Source: Welwitschia mirabilis (taxonomy: Eukaryota > Gnetophyta > Gnetopsida > Welwitschiales). From it: a DNA stretch of 64,000 nucleotides. The notes under the pieces are model-generated. The model worked only from the letters and a program-made list of their open reading frames with translations. It had not been told where the DNA came from and ran no database searches. The stretch is taken from contig JBOZIK010000001.1 of the NCBI GenBank assembly GCA_051453625.1, positions 79,428,631 through 79,492,630 on the forward strand, written 5' to 3'. This document shows, piece by piece, positions 56,053-64,000 of this stretch (its first letter is position 1; each line of letters starts with the position of its first letter). A program made the translations under genes and the position numbers.

Positions 56053-57019
56053 ATATAATCATTTATTAAAGATTTCATATCACTATATTATAAGTCAATA
56101 AAAATAAGTGATAAGCTAAAGACTACTTATGTTACTTAAACTACTAAGGTAAAAAATCTTACCAGAAAAAAGGTAAAAGAGTTATTTTTACAAATAAATA
56201 CCACTTATACGTAATTGAGCTTAAATTTATTGATAAAAATATATTTAGTTTTCTTATAAAATTTTGTGTAATAATTTTCTATAATTTTAAACATTAATTA
56301 AACATTTTGAGGTTCTAAGGGGACATCATAGTTAAAAATTAATAATTAATTAATTATAAAGTGAAAAAAATAAATTAAGATAGTTTTTTAAAAACTAGAC
56401 ACATAATAGGATTTTTAGAATCTAACTTAAACTATCTTGGAATTTTAAGAATATTATTTATAATATTATCATTTAAGACTAAAAACTATCTAATTTTCTA
56501 AACTTGTAAATCTACTATACTACACTAAAATGATCATAACTTTCAAAATTCTTTGAGTTTTTAAATGATTCAAGATTTTTTAAAAATATTATTCAATTTC
56601 CTATAAATCAAGATGCTCAAGTTTGCAAATAATAGGTACATAAACATAAATTACTTGCTTGCTATTTTTTACATCTATTTTCTGATGTATTTTAATAACT
56701 AAATATTTTAAAAATAATTACTCATGAGAAAAATTACTACTTTTACATTTTCATGTTCATGACATAATCCTAGACTTACAAAAAATGTTTTAATAATTTA
56801 TACCTACTAATTAATAAGATATAATATTTTTATCCTACATCTCTATTCTAGAAATTTAATTTTTGCAATAATAAAAATATGATAAAGTTTTTACAACTAG
56901 TTAAATAATAACTTAGATCATTAAAATAATGGATACACTAATTAATTACTTATATAAAAAATGATTATAGAAAAAATGATTGTAAAAAAAATTAAATCAA
57001 TTCAAAAAGAATCATTTAC
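56053..57019. other. AT-rich sequence, probably LTR interior
   Basis: No coding feature. By position it lies between two recognisable LTR parts of a chromovirus-type element. Confidence 0.4.
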
Positions 57020-58140
57020 TATGAGCCTTAAGATTTTCCATAGAAAAGTACTAGCATAAAGAGATTTTAAAGGATCAGACTTTGCCCCTAATAAGATGGT
57101 CCTAATGCATAATAGATTAAAAAAATAATACTAAAATAAAAATGGGTATCTAATTTTTTTCATTTTTAATAGTAAACCTCTTAGTCACTTGGCCATAACC
57201 ATCTGTTAGTAATCATCCATTACTAAGCATAAGAGACCCCTCTTATCTTACTATAATGACTTGGTAGGAGCTAATGGGAGGGAATAATATCTTATAACAT
57301 AATTGCATAAAAGTAATGAATAATTTACTAATGAAATATCACATAATTTAAATATAAAAATAAATTATATGAATGATACGAGTAAAGAGCTTACTTGGAA
57401 AGATTAGTAAGAACTTGATAATTGAAGATTGATGAAGATTCAAGCTCAAGAGTTTCTTAGCTCTAAGATTTTAAGCTACAAGCTTTAAATTAAAAGAATG
57501 GAGGGGAGCGAGAGAGAGAGAGAGAGAGTGATGGGGAGAAGGGGGGTGGGGAAGGGGGGGGGGACGAGAAAATGAAATGCAATTATATGAANNNNNNNNN
57601 NNNNNNNNNNNNNNNNNNNNNNNNNNNGAGATTTTCGATGGAGGAGTACTAGCCTAAAGAGAATTTTGAGGATCAGATTTTCCACTAATAAGATGGTCCT
57701 AATGCATCATAGATAAAAATAAACATAATACTAAAATAAACATTGATACTCAAATTTCTTTTTCTTTTTTTTTAAAAAAGTAAATCCCCTGGTCACTTAG
57801 CCGTAAACATCCATTAGTAATCCATAATCACCAAGCACAAGAGATCCCCTCATATCTCACTATAACATCTTGGTTGGTTTCAACAGAAGGGAATAATATT
57901 CTATAATATAATTGCATAAAAGCCATAAAAGATTCTATAATAAAATATTACATGATTCCAATAGAAGAAAAAAGATCATATGAACAATAATAATAAGAAG
58001 CTTATTTGGAAATATTAGTAAGACATAGATAATTAAATATGATAAAGATCTAATCTGAAGAGTTCCTTAGCTTCATGATTCTAAGATCCAAGCTCCACAA
58101 GCAAGATAATAAAATAAAGAGAGAGAGAGAGAAAAGAAGA
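57020..58140 (-). repeat. Tandem ~0.5 kb duplication within gypsy LTR
   Basis: 57,020-57,540 and 57,628-58,140 align along their length: 'aagatggtcctaatgcat' (57,095 and 57,690), 'gggaataatat' (57,281 and 57,881), 'aagagtttcttagct' against 'aagagttccttagct'. Each copy ends in a GA microsatellite (57,508-57,530 and about 58,115-58,133). A 36-N gap (57,592-57,627) lies between them. Confidence 0.8.
57592..57627. other. Assembly gap (36 N)
   Basis: Sits beside a G-rich run ('gaaggggggggggacg') between the two duplicated LTR parts. Confidence 0.95.
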
Positions 58141-58175
58141 AATTCACTTGTAAAAAACAAAAGAAAAGTATCTTC

Positions 58176-58183
58176 CTTTTATA
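58176..58183 (-). promoter_or_regulatory. TATA box of gypsy LTR (minus strand)
   Basis: The minus strand reads TATAAAAG, followed some 45-65 bp downstream by a CT/GA-rich leader, a common layout in plant LTR promoters. Orientation agrees with the minus-strand chromovirus copies at 37,500-43,765. Confidence 0.5.
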
Positions 58184-58199
58184 GAGAGGAAAGGATATC

Positions 58200-60300
58200 T
58201 ATATATAAATAAACAAAGGCATGTAGATCAAGATCACAAGATTACATAAATTAGCATTAATAAATGGGATGAGTAATAAGTAACATTGAAGTATAAAAAG
58301 AGATCATATTTATGACTCATGAGTAATCTTATCACTTTAATTAGCAAGATTAATTACAGGCATCACTTCCTCATGCCTGCTCTTTTTAATCCGTCATAGG
58401 ATTAGAAGTAAGTTTAATTCTTCCAAGACATGCATCAAAGGAATAAATGCACAAATCTCAAAATTGTCATATGACACAATGAGACAAACTCTTCAATTTC
58501 AATGAATAAAGTAATAAGTATATTATGAATCAAGTGCCCTTAAACATCTCAAGAACATAAAAGTTATGGTAGAGTAAATCTGCCTATTTATCATTCTTGG
58601 TTTTAGGTAAGAGCACATGTACTTATTCAAATATTCATTTATTTCAAAATCAATAAAATCTATCAATCTTATAATACAAGGAAGAAAATATTTATTCATG
58701 ATATAATACACCTATCACATTTACCAAGAATTTAAATGATTAAATAAGATGTAAAATATATTATTATGTCCTCTTAAAACTTTTAATTTATTAGGTTTAT
58801 TATGTGGTTTTAATTCATTACATAATGGGATTATGAAATTTTAAATGTTTGGATAGATTTCCTTATAAAACTTTTTAATATAATTTTTATCATTTTCATG
58901 GTAAATTATAAGGATTACAAACTAAGGTAAACTTTAAAATGACATCTTTCTTGATAAGGAACTTAAATAAGCATAATTATTCATTTGACTAAAAGCTTAA
59001 TATACCTATTATTCAAGTAAATAAGGTTTACAAAATATGGAATATTTACAAAGTTCATTTTTTAATTTTTCTCTAAACCAATAAAGTGGTGATGATATGA
59101 TCATAGGCTAAGGTAATCTATGCACTTGTAATGAGAAAATACCATATCATATATTATTATTATTAATAATAATATTTATCAAGTATATCCATGATTCGTT
59201 AGATATTATTAGTAAAATTTAATGATTTGTCTTGTTCTATATGAAGATTTCTGATCTTACTTAGAATATACATGAACTCCATCCTAAATGTTCTACAAAA
59301 GGATTTATTTAATATCTCAACTATGTCCTATGAAATATCACACTCTAAATCATTATGTACTAATGCTTATCTATAACTGGGATAATAGGAAAAAATATTG
59401 CTTCATTTACTAGATACCAATGATCAATATCTTCCTAGTGGGAGGTCTATGAATTTAGAGTAGGAGAATGATAATTTCCCTTCTCTAGACATTTGCATGT
59501 CAACTCTTCTTTTATTATCAAACCCATATTTTTCTAAAATTTAATATACATTATTATTAATCAAAAGAAGAAATGCTTTTACTAATCATGGTTACTCAAA
59601 TTTATTACTTGAAAATCCTCTTTTTCAAAGGAGAAAAATCATTATAAGATCTAAACTATTTTAGCTGTAACTTTTTAAAGTTTTAAAACTTACATATTTA
59701 TTAAGAATAAATGAATCATTTTATAGTTAAAATACACTTAAAATATCAAAATATCAAGTATAATATTTTATTACAAAAATTAAAGTTTCCTAAGTTTACA
59801 AAGAACATTTATGATAGACTTTCTAGGAATCATAGTTTTAAAAATATTAATACCTCTTTATTGACTATGTTTTTTAATTACTTAATGGTCTTTTTTAAAT
59901 ACTATTTTAAAGATCTTTGATATTTTATTTCTAAAATCTAAAGAAAGGAATTTTTAGAATTTTGGGCGTTTTGGATGTGCTTTATGATAATACATCAATT
60001 CTTTCTATTGTATTCCAAAATAGTAACACCAAAATGAGCAAGATTCTAATAATAAAGTAATAGATTAAATTACACTATAGCCTAGTCATAAAGCATTAGT
60101 ATTCTAAATCTAAAGGTTACATGTGTAATCTGTAGAAGTACTTCATACAAAAGTACATAAAAACCAATGTAGAAACTATCTAGAATTAACATAAAATAAA
60201 AATAAAAATTTTAAGGTAAAAATTAAAATTTTTTTATCCTAGACAGTTATTCTATGTTAAGGATTTATAAGCCAAAAAAATTCACCCAAAAATCACTTAA
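58200..60300. other. AT-rich sequence, little recognised
   Basis: The left part (to about 58,400, 'cttcctcatgcctgctcttt') may still be U3 of the gypsy LTR. Further right I see no motif. A plus-strand open frame at 59,711-59,920 is Lys/Ile/Phe/Asn-rich and looks like chance. Confidence 0.4.
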
Positions 60301-60442
60301 AAGAGGGATTGTTAAGATTAAAATGGTTATAATAATGACAATGATGAAAAAAAGATGACATAAAGACTTTAACCACACATAATTTTAACTCATTTTCGAT
60401 TAGGAAGTATTTCATTCTACTCTATTACCTATGTCCTCTAAA

Positions 60443-60458
60443 CTTGACTCTAATACCA
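60443..60458 (-). other. Copia primer binding site
   Basis: The minus strand reads TGGTATTAGAGTCAAG, two C-to-T changes from TGGTATCAGAGCCAAG, four bases after the end of the LTR at 60,463. Confidence 0.75.
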
Positions 60459-60462
60459 TATT

Positions 60463-60784
60463 TGTTAGACTAAGGGGAAAAAATACATATAGAGATAAAG
60501 AAAGACATATGTGATAAAATAAATAACATTATGACTATGCTAAAATAATTAAATAATGAATTATTACATTACTAAGTGACTTTTCCTTCATATATAAGGG
60601 AGTTGCCTTTAATATAGATGCCTTACTAAGGAAAAATAAATACATATTCCCATAAAACTAAATAAAAATGTCTCTTAATAAGGAAAAATAAAGGGGAAAA
60701 TATTGTGTTTTAATTTTACCTTTAAGACATATATGTTTTACCCTTTAGTGCTATGGGAAGCTGATCACATTAACATCTCTTACA
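60463..60784 (-). repeat. Copia 5' LTR, 322 bp
   Basis: On the minus strand it starts TGTAAGAGATG at 60,784 and ends TAGTCTAACA at 60,463, beside a Met-tRNA primer site. A TATATA box lies near 60,590-60,596. The internal region below 60,443 lasts at most ~150 bp, has no gag, and no partner LTR is seen; so this is a 5' end fragment rather than a solo LTR. Confidence 0.7.
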
Positions 60785-61049
60785 TTTAACCAAACATACA
60801 TATTTATTTAATATACAAATAGATTACATAGTTAAACAAGAATGAAATTTACAAGTGCAACATCAACTTGCTCCCAAAAGGTAACAATTTCTTAATGGGC
60901 ATAAATAGATGGAGGCAAAGGTGAAATCTAAAAAACAATCTGATTCTAATATAGAAAACCTAATAAAGTGCCACTTGTTTCTTTGTTAATGCTTCCAATA
61001 TGCAATTCCCTTTTAAATGTTCTAGTCTTAATAAATTCTTACCAATATT

Positions 61050-64000
61050 TTCTCTAAATACACTCTAACAAAAAGTATTACATGATTTCATAAGAATATT
61101 AACACAATAGAAAGTTAAATGAGGTGATTATTCTCTTTTTCTAGCTAGTCTCTAGTTAAAATCATATTTCTTAATAATAACCAAATAAAAATTTTAATTT
61201 TCATTAGGATGATTCCTTTCAAAATATTTATCTCCACCTCATACATCTTGTACTTATTAACAACAATGATCATAGGTAAATCATTATTAGTCACTCTTAA
61301 TTAGTTAAATTGATATTTACCATTGCATAGGTAACCTTATGAAATTGAATCCAACCCCCAACCCCCCTCTTCTTTTTTAAAAAAGAAAGAATATAGTTTT
61401 TCTTGATAAGAATAATCCATGATTAATTGAAGTTTAGTAGCATGGCAATCACTTTAAGTAGTCCCATTAGAATGAAATAATCAACTTTTAAATCATTTAT
61501 TCATTAGAAAATTTGGATTTTTTAATCATTTTTCATTTGGAAAAATGTATTTTAGTACTTTATTTCCATTTCAATCAAATAAAATCCTTTTTTTAAGAAT
61601 CCATAGTAAACATGTATTCCTAATAATAGTAGTAATATAAGAACTAGCTAGAATGAATTTATCTTTATTGAATAAATACTAAGTACAATAGTTTATAAAT
61701 TTATTTTGAACATTTTCTAATAATGAAATTCAAGTGTTAACCCTTCTTAATCTATGTATGAAAACATCTAGATAGATATCTTCTAGAAGGTCCTCCTTCA
61801 TCTATAGTAAATTAACAAAAACATCCATAGTTATAAAAACATTATCTATAAAATAAATCTTATATTTTATTTTAGTTAATTCTAAGCCTATTAAAAATTT
61901 TAAATTACTACATTCTATACTTAATATGAAAAGGTTATTAATAACTTGCTCGGATTACAATCATAGTATCATTAGCATATTACTAATGAATCTTTGGTGT
62001 TCTATCTTTAAATTGTAGATTCCATTCTTCTTAACATATTATGTGGGATGTTCATGATAATGATGAATAAGTAAGATAATATAAGATCATCTTACTTATC
62101 CCTATTTAAGAATAAAATAACCTATATATTTGACCATTCATATCTAAAGAAAACATAATAGAACTTTGCATATTCAAATAAAGTTAAACAAAATGATCAC
62201 TGAATTCTTCTTTCCTTGAAATTGTGCCTTGGCAAATAAAATAATTAAGTGAAAATACTTAGACATATTTAATTTAATAAAAATTATAGAAAATTATATT
62301 CTTTATAATAATGTATTAATCGATGAATCAAGGGAATTCTGTCTTACATGTTCTTTAGTTTCATGAAGTCATCTTAACACATGAACATAATTTTTAGGAG
62401 GACAGGGGTGATTTAACCTCCTAAAAATTTTAGAAAAAAAGTACACATTTTATCTTTTAAATTTTAATTGGCCTAAGATATTCCGTTACATATTAGGCCC
62501 TATGTTCTTTGGGATAAAATCTACCTTGGTTTAATTTAGTCTCTTTTTAATTATATCATCCTTTAACTATTAATGAATGGCATTAACTAGTTTATTCTTA
62601 AGGATAAATAATGTTCTTTTAGAATTCTATTAGCTAATGCTTAGGCCCATACACTTTACTTCTTTTTATTAACCTTAACGACCTATAAACTTTTTACCTT
62701 TCTATTGGTTTTATCAGTACATTGTTATTAGTATGAGTAATATCTACACTTTCCCTTTTTAATTAAGAGGCAATGTCATATTTGCTTTATAATTTTTTAA
62801 AGTGGTCTACTTTAACTTATTTATATGTTATTTTCCTTAAAAAAATTTATTTCAATACTTGATTTTATAAATTTTATTCGTATTATTGTGTTGGCATGAT
62901 ATCTTAAAAAAGATACAGTATTTTTATCCCCTTTCTTATGACATTGAATCTTAGATATCTTGTTCTAATACATATCTCATTCATTTTTTATCTTTTAAAT
63001 TTTCTTTACATACTCTATTATTCTTATTAGAGATCCTTCTTTCAGTCCTTCTACTTGAACCAAATTTGTTATAGTTCTTTTTTAAGTTACTTTATTCTTT
63101 GAAAATTAAAGATATTATTCTTGTGTAATATTATAACTTGTTTTTTAATCTTTCATAAACCTTATATGAGGTACCTAGTAAGATTTATCCATAGAGACTA
63201 ATACATATTTCAAATATTTCTAATTATCATATTCACTTTCCAATTTGTAATCTAGTATTTTTTAAAAATAAATGGTATAATTTTAGTAAGAAGAGTCTTT
63301 AATTTAAGTTATGATTCATCTATGATTAGAATGTATTATTTGAAGCCCAATAGGAATAGTTGAATAGGGGGAAAAAATCTTTTATTCATCAAGGCCTAAT
63401 CAATTATTTTTTAAACTTATTACTATATAATATCAAATTTAACCATGTATACCTGCAATTCCAGATCTTCATATCTATAAGTTCATTATTATCTATAAAT
63501 TTTTAAAGTAAATTCACCTTTGTAATCTTTTATCTTGATTTACCTCTTTATTCTATCTAAAACATCATATATGAAAATCATTAACATCTATTCATTTATA
63601 TTGTTAAGTATTCCCTTTTGCATATTATCATGCTACATACTTCAGTTGACATGGTTTTAAAGCCCACATTAAGTATAAACCATTCATAATCCTCTAACTT
63701 AATAGTGAGAAACTTATTGGAATTATTGATAAGTCTTAATTATTTTTGGCTAATTATCAGATTCATTACCATGCTTGTACTAGAATTATTGATTTACTTT
63801 AGTTTTTCTATCTTTTTAACTTATCCTTATTCAAATGAAGTTCAATTTCTTAGAGATAAATAATATTAATTTTATTTTTCCTCATACTATATTTCAGTAT
63901 TTCGCTCTTATAAGGATGCATCCGCCTATCACATTTTAGGTGAGACTTTGCATTAGCGGTATTTTTATGCCTTTTTAGAACCTTTTTCATTAATGAAATC
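61050..64000 (-). mobile_element. L1-type LINE ORF2, running off the window
   Basis: Minus-strand non-LTR element entering from beyond 64,000. High to low: endonuclease end 'NNELIDMKIWNCRYTWLNL' near 63,500-63,430 (compare CGLxDLxxxxxxFTWSN), a linker with 'KGDKNTVFF' near 62,935-62,905 (compare EGDKNTKFFH), RT from about 62,640, and a C-terminal zf-RVT-like 'KIKIFIWLLLRNMILTRD' near 61,190-61,140. Strand and order are consistent throughout, with stops every few codons. No similarity at DNA level to the LINE at 43,850 is obvious, so it is a different family or very old. Confidence 0.75.
61200..62640 (-). pseudogene. LINE reverse transcriptase and C-terminal part
   Basis: Minus-strand blocks: 'FYPKEHRA.YVTEYLRPI' near 62,530-62,470 (compare IPKxxxxxxVTEYRPIS), 'ICKVLLCFL' near 62,180-62,150 (compare CISTVSFSI), 'IHH.YANDTMIVIRAS' near 61,985-61,930 where YAND stands for the catalytic YADD (second Asp changed to Asn, third kept), 'LKFLIGLELTKIKYKIYFID' near 61,905-61,845 (compare FxxxSGLKINxxKS), and 'DYSYQEKLYSFFF' further on. 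It would copy element RNA at the nicked target; the damaged active site and stops rule out activity. Confidence 0.7.

Noticed and set aside
57500-57560. GA/GGG microsatellite as a regulatory element
   Set aside because: It sits in a duplicated LTR leader at a gap edge; simple repeat expansion is enough to explain it.
1-64000. CRISPR arrays, bacterial operons, ribosome binding sites
   Set aside because: No regular direct repeats with unique spacers and no bacterial gene layout; the content is plant retrotransposon DNA.

Overview
The window is AT-rich nuclear DNA from a flowering plant, read as an intergenic block built almost entirely of decayed, nested retrotransposons. Evidence for a plant: LTR elements primed by initiator Met-tRNA or Asp-tRNA, Copia and Ty3/gypsy (Athila-type and chromovirus-type) polyproteins, SIRE-like Copia with an extra 3' ORF, and plant L1-type LINEs with DUF4283-like and zf-RVT-like regions. 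I found no intact host gene, tRNA or rRNA. Nothing here looks able to transpose by itself: every coding region carries stops, frameshifts or lost catalytic residues. Nine N runs were noted (seven annotated, plus two 10-base runs at 23,179 and 24,772); those of exactly 100 N probably stand for gaps of unknown size. The species cannot be named from the sequence.

Layout, left half. 1-1,060: Copia RT/RNase H on the minus strand. 1,100-3,090 and 5,330-6,997 plus 13,646-14,375: two copies of a ~2 kb direct repeat, bracketing a minus-strand LINE RT fragment (3,400-4,500). The second copy is split by a Copia element (6,998-13,640, plus strand) with AAGGA target-site duplications. Its pol carries a GC-rich, repeat-filled stretch of ~1.8 kb between integrase and RT. 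15,150-19,620: a decayed minus-strand Copia with remnants of both LTRs. 19,626-31,945: a 12.3 kb minus-strand Athila-like gypsy with ~1.2 kb LTRs and CCTAT duplications, holding gag, protease, RT, integrase and ~4 kb of extra 3' sequence in the envelope-like position.

Right half. 31,951-35,969 holds nothing recognised apart from small tandem repeats. 35,970-37,500: one LTR plus Asp-tRNA primer site of another Athila-type element. 37,500-43,765: chromovirus gag, leader and LTR pieces on the minus strand, in two copies, one with a 1,146-bp tandem duplication spanning the LTR/leader junction. 43,850-48,690: an L1-type LINE on the plus strand (ORF1, endonuclease, RT, zf-RVT). It ends at a SIRE-like Copia (48,697-55,890) that has gag and part of protease, lacks integrase and RT, and has a promoter-like block followed by an extra ORF. 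55,930-58,200 is gypsy LTR material, 60,463-60,784 a small Copia LTR with primer site, and 61,050-64,000 a minus-strand LINE running off the window.

The order of insertion can be partly read: the Copia at 6,998 is younger than the repeat it splits; the SIRE-like element sits against the end of the LINE; the Athila element abuts the Copia at 15,150-19,620. The most unusual items are the expanded pol linker of the first Copia, the gutted SIRE-like element with its own TATA-like block, the GTCGAC-type motif array in its LTR, and the tandem LTR-junction duplication.
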